In this document: positions 7,853 to 16,044 of the stretch, piece after piece
How positions within the stretch are numbered: position 1 is the first letter of the stretch
Layout of the letters: each line of letters opens with the position of its first letter
Assembly (NCBI GenBank): GCA_026398735.1
Contig: JAPLSH010000007.1
Span: forward strand, 24,146 to 88,145
Direction of reading: 5' to 3'
DNA from: Pseudomonadota bacterium
Lineage (GTDB): Bacteria; Pseudomonadota; Gammaproteobacteria; Steroidobacterales; Steroidobacteraceae
DNA: 64,000 nucleotides
Position numbers and translations under genes: made by a program
The notes under the pieces: model-generated
The model's input: the letters and a program-made list of their open reading frames with translations, nothing else
Told to the model about the DNA's origin: nothing
Databases searched by the model: none

Positions 7853-7899
7853 TGCCGACGTTCCCCCACCTTCAGTAGCGTTTGAGTTTAGAGTTTTCC
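7853..7899 (-). repeat. IS3-family end sequence, right copy of a 47-bp inverted repeat
   Basis: This copy pairs with 5971-6017 in inverted orientation with one mismatch in 47 bp. It contains the true stop codon of the transposase remnant at 7888-7890 and the terminal region beyond it. The two copies bracket the AT-rich segment with the genes at 6179-6565 and 6696-7703. Confidence 0.8.
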
Positions 7900-8337
7900 G
7901 GTCATTGTAAGTGCCTTTTCGGCCATCTGTTTTACGTAAGCGGCGGGCGTCAGCCCGGCGAGTGCTCGTTTGGGTCGCTCTTAGTTATATTCCTGCAGCC
8001 ATTTCTCGATCACCACCCGGGCGTGCGGCAGGCTGGTGAACCAGTGCTCGTTCAGACACTCGTCTCTGAGCCTGCCGTTGAACGACTCGATATAGGCGTT
8101 CTGGTTCGGCTTGCCCGGCTCGATTAGCTTCAACGTCACGCTGTTGCGGTAGGCCCAGTTGAGTATCGCCTTGCCCGTGAACTCCGCTCCATTATCCGAA
8201 CGGATAATCGACGGTCTGCCACGTTGGGCGCAGACTTGATCGAAGATCCGTGTGAGCCGATCGTCAGCGATGCTGTGCTCGGACACAACGGCTACTGCTT
8301 CATGTGTGGCGTCATCGACCACCGAAAAGAGGGGGGA
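7888..8337 (-). pseudogene. IS3-family OrfB transposase, C-terminal part with a nonsense mutation
   Basis: The frame reads VVDDATHEAVAV.. (first catalytic Asp), RSDNGAEFTGKA (second Asp) and NAYIESFNGRLRDECL (catalytic Glu), which is the DDE core of an IS3-family transposase. It then meets a TAA in WLQEYN-stop, beyond which the normal family ending continues in frame (ERPKRALAGLTPAAY ..) to the true stop at 7888-7890. About the first two thirds of OrfB and all of OrfA are missing. The broken 5' edge abuts the end of an integron cassette gene near 8340. Confidence 0.85.
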
Positions 8338-8342
8338 TTACC

Positions 8343-8792
8343 TTAGGTGTCGTTTTGTTCTGCTGGAAGCGGAGGAGGCTGGCGCTTCTTCGCCAGCCAC
8401 CAACACCCGCGAACGCCATAAACCAACATAACGCTGAGGAAGAAATAGAAGAACATCCATCCGAAGTTCGTGGTGCCGCCGACCAGCTTAAACAGGACCT
8501 CGACGATGAGCCAAACTAGAACTAGCGAAGCAACAAGCCAGCCTTTTCCAACGTAAACACGCCAAGCAAAGAACAGGAGAATGGGGATGTTGATGAATGC
8601 GCCGATGAGGTGCTGTTGAACGCCCTGAGCATTGACCGTGGATCCATCCACTGGACTCTTGCTTGCGAAGTACACAAGCACAACGCCCAGAAGGTTCATT
8701 GCTGCAAATAGGAGAACTCCAATTGCCCCCTGCTTCGTGAGCTTCTTGGCGTCTTCCTCCGACTCGATCTTCGGGATCCACTGACTCGTCAC
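8343..8792 (-). CDS. Integron cassette 3: small multi-pass membrane protein
   Basis: The 149-aa product has four hydrophobic segments (GVLLFAAMNLLGVVLVYFAS, LIGAFINIPILLFFAW, WLVASLVLVWLIVEVLFKL, WMFFYFFLSVMLVYGV) and a Pro/Gln-rich cytoplasmic tail. GTG 8792 is preferred as start because AAGGAG lies 6 nt before it; a TTG at 8828 would make the Shine-Dalgarno coding. An attC site lies directly upstream and belongs to the previous cassette. Its own attC should follow the stop at 8343, but only an ACCTAAG-like start is left before IS3 debris begins, so the cassette is truncated. Function unknown. Confidence 0.65.
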   Translation of the reverse strand: MTSQWIPKIESEEDAKKLTKQGAIGVLLFAAMNLLGVVLVYFASKSPVDGSTVNAQGVQQHLIGAFINIPILLFFAWRVYVGKGWLVASLVLVWLIVEVLFKLVGGTTNFGWMFFYFFLSVMLVYGVRGCWWLAKKRQPPPLPAEQNDT

Positions 8793-8844
8793 TGCACTCT
8801 CCTTAGCTGGTGAGCTCTCGACGCCCAATCCTGCTGCGACCGAA

Positions 8845-8932
8845 GCCTAACGGCTTCGCTGAGCGCCGCGCGCACAGTTACATGGGTTGGGCACTTTACG
8901 GATCACGAGAGCGCTCCAGCGATTTGTTAGAC
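8845..8932 (-). other. attC site of integron cassette 2
   Basis: On the minus strand the site begins with R'' GTCTAAC (8932-8926) and ends with R' GTTAGGC (8851-8845), fitting RYYYAAC and GTTRRRY. Inside, CGCTGGAGCGC pairs with GCGCTCAGCG leaving one unpaired G, the extrahelical base typical of attC hairpins. The length is 88 bp. It follows the stop codon of the gene at 8938-9348 within a few bases. Confidence 0.9.
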
Positions 8933-8937
8933 GGCGC

Positions 8938-9348
8938 CTAGTTGCAGTTTGAGCGGACATCTGCGACCGCTGATTCGTAGTCGTACTGAGCGTTTTTAAC
9001 GCGGCGGAACTCCGTGCTGCAATCATCGGACATATCGCCGCTCTCCGCACAGTTCTTGAGCCGGCGTGCGTAATCGGCTAGTTCAGAAGCTGCGGATTTC
9101 GCGCGCTCCCGCGCATCACGGCAATCGCTCGAGTCGTCGTCGGAGCTAGCGCTTCTGGCACGCATAACGCGAGCCATTGCGATCACCTCCTTCTGCTCTT
9201 GCGGAGTGAGCTGCTCCAGCTTCTTTTGGCCTGCAATCACCGCACGATAGTTCGCGACCGCGCGCTGATAATTTAACTCCTGCGCGAGCGTCGGAACTGC
9301 GAACGCCAGGATGATCGCGAGTACCACGTGACGAACCAGTATGCTCAA
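8938..9348 (-). CDS. Integron cassette 2: small exported protein
   Basis: The 136-aa product starts at TTG 9348, which has GGAGGGGG about 7 nt upstream. An ATG at 9369 would overlap the attC site of the previous cassette and would make that Shine-Dalgarno coding. The N-terminus (VRHVVLAIILAFAVPTLAQ) is a cleavable signal peptide. The mature part is helical and highly charged with four Cys (SSDCRDARERAK, LKNCAESGD, SDDCSTEF, C-terminal NCN), suggesting disulfide bonds in the periplasm. It is probably read from a promoter upstream of the array. Function not recognised. Confidence 0.65.
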   Translation of the reverse strand: MSILVRHVVLAIILAFAVPTLAQELNYQRAVANYRAVIAGQKKLEQLTPQEQKEVIAMARVMRARSASSDDDSSDCRDARERAKSAASELADYARRLKNCAESGDMSDDCSTEFRRVKNAQYDYESAVADVRSNCN

Positions 9349-9367
9349 GGTAGCCCCCTCCAGCGCC

Positions 9368-9494
9368 ATCTAACGGCCCGCATCAGCGACTGGGCGCCAC
9401 TCGTGTGGCGCACGGTCGTTGACCTCAAGCCTGCTGTGACAGCCGGGCGCGTGCACTTTATGGTGATCCAGATCGCTGCATGCGGTTGTTAGGC
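9368..9494 (-). other. attC site of integron cassette 1
   Basis: On the minus strand R'' is GCCTAAC (9494-9488) and R' is GTTAGAT (9374-9368). CCGCATGCAGCGA near R'' pairs with TCGCTGATGCGG near R' with one extrahelical G, as expected for a folded attC. A second hairpin (GCGCCAC..GTGGCGC) lies inside. The length of 127 bp is within the family range. Confidence 0.9.
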
Positions 9495-9515
9495 GGCACA
9501 CGAAGGTCGAAGAGG

Positions 9516-9878
9516 CTACACCCATCTCCGGACCGCCTCGGTGCTGTCAGCCGGTGATGAGTTGAAGCATATCTTGGCATTCGGCGCATGGGTATGAACG
9601 ATGTTTAGCAATTTCTCAAACAGAAGCAACTTGTCTGCGGCCCGTAGCCCGGCACCGATTAGCACGCAGTCATAAGACTGCTTAATCAAATATTGCGTGG
9701 TAACAGCTTCGGCCGTCTCACCTAAATCAACCAAGCAGTTTTGCACGATGTAGCCAGAGCTTCGCAGCCGCTCCAACTGCGACTCAATGAAGGAACGGAC
9801 AAGCTCCGGAGTTAGCTCTGGATTGTTTGGAAATTGCACGAAGGCCGGATCGAGACCGAGAGCTAGTACGCTAGGCAT
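9516..9878 (-). CDS. Integron cassette 1: conserved hypothetical protein
   Basis: The 120-aa soluble product (MPSVLALGLDPAFVQF.., VDLGETAEAVTTQYL, YDCVLIGAGLR, AKICFNSSPADSTEAVRRW) has an alternating strand-helix pattern like a small Rossmann-type fold and resembles a widespread uncharacterised family. AGGAG lies 7 nt before ATG 9878. It is the first cassette of the array, next to the attI-like site, so it would be the best expressed one. No catalytic motif was recognised. Confidence 0.65.
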   Translation of the reverse strand: MPSVLALGLDPAFVQFPNNPELTPELVRSFIESQLERLRSSGYIVQNCLVDLGETAEAVTTQYLIKQSYDCVLIGAGLRAADKLLLFEKLLNIVHTHAPNAKICFNSSPADSTEAVRRWV

Positions 9879-9978
9879 ACTTCGACTCCTGTGAAATGAC
9901 CGCTGACGCTAACTTATACATTGGGGACCTGGATTTGTTGGATCGGGCGTCAATCTGATTGCGCAAACGCTTCGTGCC

Positions 9979-10112
9979 GCCTAACTATTAATTGGGCGTT
10001 GGCGATGCAATTGTAAAAATGGGCGAAGACGTCGCATAAGCCGCTCCCCGATCTTGTAGTCCGATGATTCTCTTGTTTCCGACGCTGCGTTAATCACACG
10101 CTGGAGAATCAC
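9979..10112 (-). other. attI-like region of a degraded integron
   Basis: GTTAGGC (minus strand, 9985-9979) is a perfect core for cassette insertion and lies between the intI remnant (start codon at 10113, plus strand) and the first cassette gene. No matching R'' partner with the attC fold is seen on its intI side, only GATTAAC-like sequence at about 10091-10097, which favours attI over attC. The distance of about 130 bp from intI fits known integrons. Confidence 0.6.
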
Positions 10113-10374
10113 ATGGACGACAATTCATTAAAAACGCTGCCGAGTTTGTGGAGCAACGCCACCGCACCGGACCACTCCCCTCCCCCCTTCCGACCCGAAC
10201 CGGCCGCGCAATTTCTCGGGGCGTTCCCCCACCAGATCCGCGCCCGCCCTACAACTATTCCACTGAGGAAGCCCACCAGCAGTGTGTGGCGCGTTATGTC
10301 CGTTTCCACCCGGAATTGGGCGTTGCAGGCCGTAGTCTTGCTGTTTCGCCATCTGCTGAAATCGCCGCTCAATG
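10113..10374 (+). pseudogene. intI: Integron integrase intI, frameshifted and truncated remnant
   Basis: GGAG precedes ATG 10113. Read with frame changes, the sequence gives AAQFLGAFPHQIRARP, then in another frame YNYSTEEAHQQCVARYVRFH (10250-10309), then back in the first frame RNWALQAVVLLFRHLLKSPL (ending near 10370). These follow the order of the N-terminal SAM-like domain of IntI proteins (HYSxRTExxYxxWIxRYIxFH and QALNALxFLYRxVL). The block between them is shortened, and the entire catalytic domain is absent. Its orientation, divergent from the cassettes, is the standard integron layout. The sites can therefore only be mobilised by an integrase supplied from elsewhere. Confidence 0.7.
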
Positions 10375-10772
10375 ACAGACAAATGGAAAGTGGAATTTTT
10401 ACTGATCCACGCCCGATTCACCGGCTGACCGGAGCCAGGCCCAACGCAGCGGTCTGTCATGCGGGAATACGTTCGTCTCGCCGTGGCAACCGCGAAGCAA
10501 CTGGGAAAACGCCCTCGGTGATCCACTGATCGCCGGACGCCTCGAGGCAACCTAGCGGTCAGACCACTAGCTTCTGGCGGAGTGGACCCTCGGATTTGTT
10601 TCGCAAAAAAAATTAAAACTGGTGCGGACCCTGGTAGAGCCATTGGCCCACCTGCAAGGCCCGCCCCCCCTCTACTAGGCTCAGACAATAGTTTCTTACG
10701 TTCTGAGATTGATCTTCGGCATGCCATTCACACCCGAAGAAAAGGCATTGCTGCCCCAAGATCGGCGTGGGT
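10375..10772. other. Gene-free stretch between the intI remnant and the island boundary
   Basis: Several overlapping open frames run through this region on both strands, but none has a recognisable domain, a good start or a consistent composition. A short frame from an ATG at 10372 breaks after 18 codons, and one near 10719 breaks after 17. I see decayed sequence here and nothing I can name. Confidence 0.6.
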
Positions 10773-10786
10773 AAGAACGTGGGTAG
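10773..10786. repeat. 14-bp direct repeat, right copy (candidate att or arm site)
   Basis: This is an exact copy of the sequence at 87-100. The shorter unit CGTGGGTA also occurs just before it at 10766-10773, giving two tandem copies here. It lies 52 bp from the 3' end of tRNA-Ser. Confidence 0.45.
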
Positions 10787-10838
10787 CTTGGTAGTTCCAG
10801 AATAAATCCCTTTAAAATCATTGATTTAATAAAGGAAC

Positions 10839-10929
10839 TGGCGGAGAGAGAGGGATTCGAACCCTCGAAGGGCTTTTGACCCTTACACCCTTAGCAGGGG
10901 TGCGCCTTCGACCACTCGGCCATCTCTCC
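10839..10929 (-). tRNA. tRNA-Ser (anticodon GCT)
   Basis: The minus strand folds into a class II tRNA. The acceptor arm GGAGAGA (10929-10923) pairs with TCTCTCC (10849-10843), followed by the discriminator G and an encoded CCA (10841-10839). The anticodon loop contains CTGCTAA with GCT as anticodon, followed by a long variable arm and the T arm GGTTCGAATCC. It follows csrA on the same strand, the same neighbourhood as serV after csrA in Escherichia coli. Accessory DNA begins just beyond its 3' end, as expected for a tRNA integration hotspot. Confidence 0.97.
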
Positions 10930-11012
10930 GTCTTGCAAGGCCCGGCGCGGAACACCGCGAAGGCCAGACAGGGGCGGGATGATACGGTCCGCACCCGTCA
11001 AAGGCAAAGAAC

Positions 11013-11225
11013 TCAGGTCACATCCGGACCACTAGTCGGCGACGGCGTATCGGCGGCCTCGACACCGGCGCGGATACGCTCCTGGATCTCTTCCCGGTGC
11101 ACCGTAACGTGCTTGGGAGCATTGACACCCAACCTCACCTGAGCGCCCTTCACGCTAAGCACGGTGATGGTGATGCCGCCGTCGATGACGACGCTCTCGC
11201 CCACCCGCCGGGTGAGGATGAGCAT
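11013..11225 (-). CDS. csrA: Carbon storage regulator CsrA / RsmA
   Basis: The 70-aa protein is a post-transcriptional regulator that binds GGA motifs in mRNA leaders. The conserved strand [14 protein letters not shown], the [13 protein letters not shown] core and the [10 protein letters not shown] helix with the key C-terminal Arg (RIR) are all present. GGGAGG precedes ATG 11225 at a good distance, and the gap to alaS is 2 bp, so it can be co-transcribed with alaS as well as from internal promoters. The gene is followed by tRNA-Ser on the same strand. Confidence 0.97.
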   Translation of the reverse strand: MLILTRRVGESVVIDGGITITVLSVKGAQVRLGVNAPKHVTVHREEIQERIRAGVEAADTPSPTSGPDVT

Positions 11226-11227
11226 GG

Positions 11228-13852
11228 CTAGCCTCCCAACTTGGTGCGCACGAAGTCTGCAACGCTAGCCAGCGCTGCAGGCAGCGCGGCAGGAAGGGTG
11301 CCACCGGCTTGGGCAAAGTCCGGGCGACCGCCACCCTTGCCGCCGACCTGGGCTGCCACAGCGCCCACCACCTCGCCGGCTTTGACCTTGCCCACCAGAT
11401 CGGCGGTAACGCCGGCCACCAGCACCACCTTGTCTGGACCCGCCACCGAGGCCAGCACGATGACCGCGGACTTGAAACGGTCTTTGAGCTGGTCGACTGC
11501 CGCACGCAACGCAGTGGCATCGGCCCCGTCGATCACCGTGGCCAGCACCTTGGTGCCTGCCACATCGACGGCCGCAGCGGCCAAGTCTGTGCCTGCACCG
11601 GAAGCGAGTTTGTCTTTGAGGGAGCGCACCTGCTTTTCGAGGCTGCGCAATTGTTCCAAGCTGTCGTGCACCCGAGCACTGACATCGTCGCGGGTACCAC
11701 GCACCAAGGCCGCCACGCTGCGCAGGATGTCGTCGGTCTGACTGATGTGGTCGATCGCGCCCTGCCCGCTGACAGCCTCGATGCGCCGCACGCCGGCGGC
11801 AACGCCACCCTCGGAGACGATCTTGAACAAGCCGATGTCGCCGGCACGCTCGACGTGCGTGCCGCCGCACAGTTCGACCGAGAAACTGCCCAATTGCAGT
11901 ACGCGCACTTCATCGGCGTATTTCTCGCCGAACAGGGCCATGGCACCGGCTGCCACGGCTTGGTCGTAAGGCATAACCTGCGTGTGCGCCGGAGCATTGG
12001 CGCGCACCTGCTCGTTGACGCGCTGCTCTATGGCGCGCAATTCATCTGCAGTAACAGGCTGATGATGCGCGAAGTCGAAACGCAGGCGCTCTGAGGTGAC
12101 CAGCGAGCCCTTCTGCGTGACATGCGTACCCAGTTGCTCGCGCAGCGCTGCATGCAACAAGTGCGTGGCGCTATGGTTGCGACGGATGTGCGCACGACGT
12201 GCGCCATCGACCTGTGCATCCAACGCATCGCCCACTTGCAGACTGCCGCTGTGCAACTGGCCGATGTGCGTGAATGCCGTGCCGCGCTTGCGCGTGTCTG
12301 CCACTGCAAAGCTGACACCTGCCGCCTGCAACAGACCCGTATCGCCGACTTGTCCGCCAGACTCCGCATAGAACGGCGTGTGATCGAGTACCACCTCGCC
12401 CTGCTCGCCGGCTTGCAACTGACTAACCGTGACACCGTCTTTGAGTAGCGCCACAACCTTGGAAGTGGTGGCCAAGTGTTCGTAGCCTTCGAACGTAGTC
12501 ACCGTGCCCAGATCGGCGCCACCGCGCAGATCGACACCAAAGCGACTAGCCGCACGCGCGCGATCGCGCTGCGTCTCCATGGCGGCATCAAAGCCTGCTT
12601 GGTCGAGTGACAACCCGCGCTCACGGCAGATGTCGGCGGTGAGATCGGCCGGAAAGCCATAGGTGTCGTACAGCTTAAAGGCCGTGTCGCCACCCAACAG
12701 CGTGCCGGTGCCCAACGCTGCGATCGCGGTGTCTAGCAGGCCCATGCCATTGGCCAAAGTGCGCGCGAACTGCTCGCCTTCTTTGAAGAGCACGTCGCGA
12801 ATGAACGATTGACGCTCGATCAGCTCGGGATAGGCCTGGCCCATGGCCGACACCAACGCCGGCAACAGCTCTGCGAAGAACGTGGGCTCTGCACCGAACT
12901 TGTGACCGTGGCGCATGGCGCGCCGCATGATGCGTCGCAGCACATAGCCGCGACCTTCATTGGACGGCAACACGCCATCTGCCACCAAAAACGCGCAAGC
13001 GCGAATGTGATCGGCGATGACCCGCAATGACGGACTGGCCAAGTCTGTGGTGCGCACCAACGTAGCCGCGGCGGCGATGAGCCCTTGGAACAGGTCGATG
13101 TCGTAGTTGGTATGCACGCCCTGCATGACAGCGCTGATGCGCTCCAGGCCCATGCCGGTATCGACCGAAGGCTTGGGCAGTGGCGTCATCGTGCCGTCTG
13201 CGGAACGGTCGTACTGCATGAAGACGAGGTTCCACACCTCGACATAGCGATCGCCGTCTTCGTCGGGCGAGCCGGGCGGCCCGCCGGGAATGTGCGCGCC
13301 GTGATCGAAGAAGATCTCGGTGCAAGGGCCGCAGGGACCGGTGTCTCCCATCGACCAGAAGTTGGACTTCTCGCCCAGACGCGTCAGGCGATTGGCCGGC
13401 ACGCCGACTTGTTTGATCCAGATGTCGGCCGCTTCGTCATCGTCTTGGTAGACCGTGACCCACAGCCGCGCCGGATCGATGCCCAGCGTACCGGTGAGGA
13501 ACGTCCAAGCGTGCTTGATGGCGTCGGCTTTGAAGTAGTCGCCAAAGCTGAAGTTGCCCAGCATCTCGAAGAAGGTGTGATGGCGGGCGGTGTAGCCCAC
13601 GTTCTCGAGGTCGTTGTGCTTGCCGCCGGCACGCACACAGCGCTGACTGGAGGTGGCGCGCACATAGGGGCGCTGGTCTTGACCCAGGAAGACATCTTTG
13701 AACTGGACCATGCCGGCATTGGTAAACAGCAGCGTGGGATCGTTGCCCGGCACCAGTGAACTGGAGGCAACGACGGTGTGCCCCGCGGCGGCAAAGTAGT
13801 CGAGGAAGGCACGACGCACATCGGCGGCGCTCATCGGGCTGGCTGCTGTCAT
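11228..13852 (-). CDS. alaS: Alanyl-tRNA synthetase
   Basis: This class II synthetase charges tRNA-Ala. At 874 aa it is full length. The N-terminal catalytic domain ([16 protein letters not shown].., [15 protein letters not shown]), the editing domain with the zinc motif ([11 protein letters not shown] and [13 protein letters not shown]) and the C-terminal oligomerisation/C-Ala domain ([15 protein letters not shown]) are all visible. ATG 13852 overlaps the recX stop (ATGA); a second in-frame ATG six codons later is also a plausible start. It lies in the conserved recA-recX-alaS-csrA order. Confidence 0.97.
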   Translation of the reverse strand: MTAASPMSAADVRRAFLDYFAAAGHTVVASSSLVPGNDPTLLFTNAGMVQFKDVFLGQDQRPYVRATSSQRCVRAGGKHNDLENVGYTARHHTFFEMLGNFSFGDYFKADAIKHAWTFLTGTLGIDPARLWVTVYQDDDEAADIWIKQVGVPANRLTRLGEKSNFWSMGDTGPCGPCTEIFFDHGAHIPGGPPGSPDEDGDRYVEVWNLVFMQYDRSADGTMTPLPKPSVDTGMGLERISAVMQGVHTNYDIDLFQGLIAAAATLVRTTDLASPSLRVIADHIRACAFLVADGVLPSNEGRGYVLRRIMRRAMRHGHKFGAEPTFFAELLPALVSAMGQAYPELIERQSFIRDVLFKEGEQFARTLANGMGLLDTAIAALGTGTLLGGDTAFKLYDTYGFPADLTADICRERGLSLDQAGFDAAMETQRDRARAASRFGVDLRGGADLGTVTTFEGYEHLATTSKVVALLKDGVTVSQLQAGEQGEVVLDHTPFYAESGGQVGDTGLLQAAGVSFAVADTRKRGTAFTHIGQLHSGSLQVGDALDAQVDGARRAHIRRNHSATHLLHAALREQLGTHVTQKGSLVTSERLRFDFAHHQPVTADELRAIEQRVNEQVRANAPAHTQVMPYDQAVAAGAMALFGEKYADEVRVLQLGSFSVELCGGTHVERAGDIGLFKIVSEGGVAAGVRRIEAVSGQGAIDHISQTDDILRSVAALVRGTRDDVSARVHDSLEQLRSLEKQVRSLKDKLASGAGTDLAAAAVDVAGTKVLATVIDGADATALRAAVDQLKDRFKSAVIVLASVAGPDKVVLVAGVTADLVGKVKAGEVVGAVAAQVGGKGGGRPDFAQAGGTLPAALPAALASVADFVRTKLGG

Positions 13853-14301
13853 AGGTCCGTTTCGTCATCCATGTCGGGTTGCACGACGGAACTGCCCATC
13901 GCGCTGCGGATATGATCGTTGGAAAAGCCTCGGTATTGCAAAAATCGGGACTGGCGCGAGCGCTCGGCCCAATCGGCGGGTGGTTCTTCGCCGAACTTGC
14001 GCTGCCGCGTGTGCTGCGCCAACTGATGCCAATCTGGCCCTTCGGCCAAAGCGGTCTCGATAAGGTCTGCAGGTAAACCAGCGGCACTCATGTCTTGCTT
14101 CAAACGCCGCGGCCCATGCCCCCGCGCTGCATGCGAGCGCACATAGACAGAGGCAAAGCGCACATCGTCAAGAAACCGTTCGTCGATAAGCTCGTCTATG
14201 ACGCCTTGGCAGACCACTGCGTCGTAGCCGCGCTCTGTGAGCTTGGCGAGCAAATCACCGCTGGCGTGCTCTCTGCGCGCCAACATGGCGATGGCCGCCA
14301 A
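13849..14301 (-). CDS. recX: RecA regulatory protein RecX
   Basis: The protein (150 aa) inhibits and modulates RecA filament growth. It shows the tandem three-helix repeats of Rec[54 protein letters not shown] and the C-terminal [15 protein letters not shown]. The frame is open upstream to the recA stop codon without an ATG or GTG. TTG 14301 is chosen because GGGGG lies about 9 nt before it and the family N-terminus aligns there; ATG 14286 is the alternative. The gap to recA is 65 bp, so it is probably co-transcribed from the SOS promoter. Confidence 0.9.
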   Translation of the reverse strand: MAAIAMLARREHASGDLLAKLTERGYDAVVCQGVIDELIDERFLDDVRFASVYVRSHAARGHGPRRLKQDMSAAGLPADLIETALAEGPDWHQLAQHTRQRKFGEEPPADWAERSRQSRFLQYRGFSNDHIRSAMGSSVVQPDMDDETDL

Positions 14302-14366
14302 TCGAGCGGCACCCCCATCAACCGCGCGCTGCGGATCGAGCGCGCGACGTGGACGGCGGGAGAAAC

Positions 14367-15395
14367 TCAGTTGAGCTTCTCTTTGTCGTCACCAGCGGCC
14401 TTCTTGGGCAGCAGCAACTTCTCGCGGATCTGGGCCTCGATGTCACGAGCCATATCGGGGTGCTCTTTGAGGAAGTTGCGCACGTTTTCCTTGCCCTGAC
14501 CGATGCGTTCGCCCTTGTAGCTGTACCAGGCACCGGACTTTTCGATGATGGCGTTCTCGCTGCCCAGATCGATGATTTCGCCTTCGCGCGAAATGCCCAA
14601 GCCGTACATGATTTCGAACTCGGCCTCACGGAACGGCGGCGCGACCTTGTTCTTGACGACCTTGACGCGCGTTTGGTTGCCGACCACTTCTTCGCCATTT
14701 TTGATGGCGCCGATGCGGCGGATGTCGAGCCGCACTGAGGCGTAGAACTTGAGGGCGTTGCCACCAGTGGTGGTTTCGGGGCTGCCGAACATGACGCCGA
14801 TCTTCATGCGGATCTGGTTGATGAAGATGACGATGGTGTTGGAACGCTTGATGTTGCCGGTGAGCTTGCGCAGCGCCTGCGACATGAGGCGCGCATGCAG
14901 ACCCATCTGCATTTCACCCATTTCGCCTTCGATTTCCGCCTTGGGGGTGAGTGCAGCGACCGAGTCGACCACCACCACATCTACCGCGCCGGAGCGCACC
15001 AGCATGTCGGTGATCTCGAGGGCCTGCTCGCCGTTGTCGGGCTGCGAGACCAGCAGGTCTTCGATGTTGACGCCCAGCTTGCCGGCGTAGCTGGGGTCGA
15101 GGGCGTGTTCGGCGTCGACAAATGCTGCGGTGCCGCCGGCGCGCTGCACCTCGGCGATGACCTGCAGGGTGAGCGTGGTTTTGCCCGATGACTCCGGGCC
15201 ATAGATTTCGACGACGCGGCCCTTGGGCAAGCCGCCGATGCCCAGCGCGATGTCCAGGCCCAGCGAGCCGGTGGAGATGGCCTCTACGTCGTACAGGGCG
15301 CTGGCGTCGCCCAGGCGCATGACGGAGCCCTTACCGAACTGCTTTTCGATTTGGCCCAGAGCGGCTGCTAGGGCTTTTTTGCGGTTGTCTTCCAT
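14367..15395 (-). CDS. recA: Recombinase RecA
   Basis: RecA forms ATP-dependent filaments on single-stranded DNA, drives strand exchange and triggers LexA self-cleavage. At 342 aa it is full length. Walker [10 protein letters not shown], the MAW-like [23 protein letters not shown], the loop [19 protein letters not shown] and the acidic-basic C-terminus are visible. ATG 15395 is used because AGAGGT is placed 5 nt before it; a TTG five codons upstream would overlap that signal. A consensus LexA box lies 66 bp upstream. Confidence 0.98.
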   Translation of the reverse strand: MEDNRKKALAAALGQIEKQFGKGSVMRLGDASALYDVEAISTGSLGLDIALGIGGLPKGRVVEIYGPESSGKTTLTLQVIAEVQRAGGTAAFVDAEHALDPSYAGKLGVNIEDLLVSQPDNGEQALEITDMLVRSGAVDVVVVDSVAALTPKAEIEGEMGEMQMGLHARLMSQALRKLTGNIKRSNTIVIFINQIRMKIGVMFGSPETTTGGNALKFYASVRLDIRRIGAIKNGEEVVGNQTRVKVVKNKVAPPFREAEFEIMYGLGISREGEIIDLGSENAIIEKSGAWYSYKGERIGQGKENVRNFLKEHPDMARDIEAQIREKLLLPKKAAGDDKEKLN

Positions 15396-15460
15396 GATTA
15401 ACCTCTGCAAATGCGGTGGAGAATGCGTAGCGGGTATGGGACGCAGTATTCCACAGAGAG

Positions 15461-15476
15461 CTGTATATGTATACAG
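15461..15476. promoter_or_regulatory. LexA (SOS) box of recA
   Basis: CTGTATATGTATACAG matches the gammaproteobacterial SOS consensus CTGT-N8-ACAG and is palindromic except for its centre. It lies between pncC and recA, 66 bp before the recA start, in the 111-bp intergenic region. DNA-damage induction of recA and probably recX follows from established LexA biology. Confidence 0.93.
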
Positions 15477-15506
15477 CTTATCGGGTGCAAAGAGGCAAAA
15501 AGGCCC

Positions 15507-16022
15507 TTAGGCGTCTGCCAGCCAGCGCAGCGCCAGCAGGGCTGCCTGAAGGCGGATGGTGTCGCGGTTGCCGTTGAAGTTTTGCTCCCGCGCCACCACC
15601 GGCACCGGCGCACCGCGCACCGCGCGGGCAAACCAGACGCGGCCCACCGGATTGCGCGCCGTGCCGCCATCGGGCCCGGCCACACCACTGATGGCAATCG
15701 CCACATCGGCGCCACTGCGCTGCAGCGCGCCCAGCGCCATCTCGCGCACCGTGGCCTCGCTGACCGCGCCGTGTTGCTCAAGCGTTGGCGCCAACACACC
15801 TAGCTCACGCATCTTGGCGGTATTGGAATAGGTGATCCAACCGCACTCAAACCACTGGGAGCTGCCGGCTTGATCGGTGAGCAGCTTGGCCAGCAAGCCA
15901 CCGGTGCAGGATTCGGCTGTGGCCACACGCCTGCCCGCCGCCAGCAGCTTGCCGGTAGTGACAAGCAACTGCTCTGCCAGACGCTGATCGATAGGATCAG
16001 CAAATTGCGGTCGTGAAGACAT
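15507..16022 (-). CDS. pncC: Nicotinamide-nucleotide amidohydrolase PncC (CinA C-terminal domain)
   Basis: The 171-aa protein corresponds to the stand-alone CinA C-terminal domain, which deamidates NMN to nicotinic acid mononucleotide in the pyridine nucleotide cycle. The catalytic Ser lies in ATAESCTGGLLA (about residue 38), followed by YSNTAKMRELGV, AVSEATVREMA and the SGVAGPDGGTARNPVGRVW motif. The length is normal for the family. It lies upstream of recA on the same strand, as often seen in gamma- and betaproteobacteria, separated by the SOS box. Confidence 0.92.
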   Translation of the reverse strand: MSSRPQFADPIDQRLAEQLLVTTGKLLAAGRRVATAESCTGGLLAKLLTDQAGSSQWFECGWITYSNTAKMRELGVLAPTLEQHGAVSEATVREMALGALQRSGADVAIAISGVAGPDGGTARNPVGRVWFARAVRGAPVPVVAREQNFNGNRDTIRLQAALLALRWLADA

Positions 16023-16044
16023 CAGGTTAAGGCGTCCTTAATTT

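Noticed and set aside
5867-10375. A complete, active insertion sequence
   Set aside because: Both IS3-type transposase fragments are truncated and carry stop codons or lack essential parts, so only remnants are listed.
10128-10727. A 199-codon minus-strand open frame before the tRNA-Ser
   Set aside because: The composition is irregular and no family is recognisable. The plus strand in the same place carries the intI remnant in the expected orientation.
10839-10865. tRNA-Ser 3' end as a proven att core
   Set aside because: No second copy of the tRNA 3' sequence is present in the left 114 bases, so integration into this gene cannot be shown within the window.
10930-11012. A TTGACG/TATCAT pair as the tRNA-Ser promoter
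   Set aside because: The two elements are only 11 bp apart, far from the usual 17 bp; the tRNA may instead be read from csrA or a weaker promoter.
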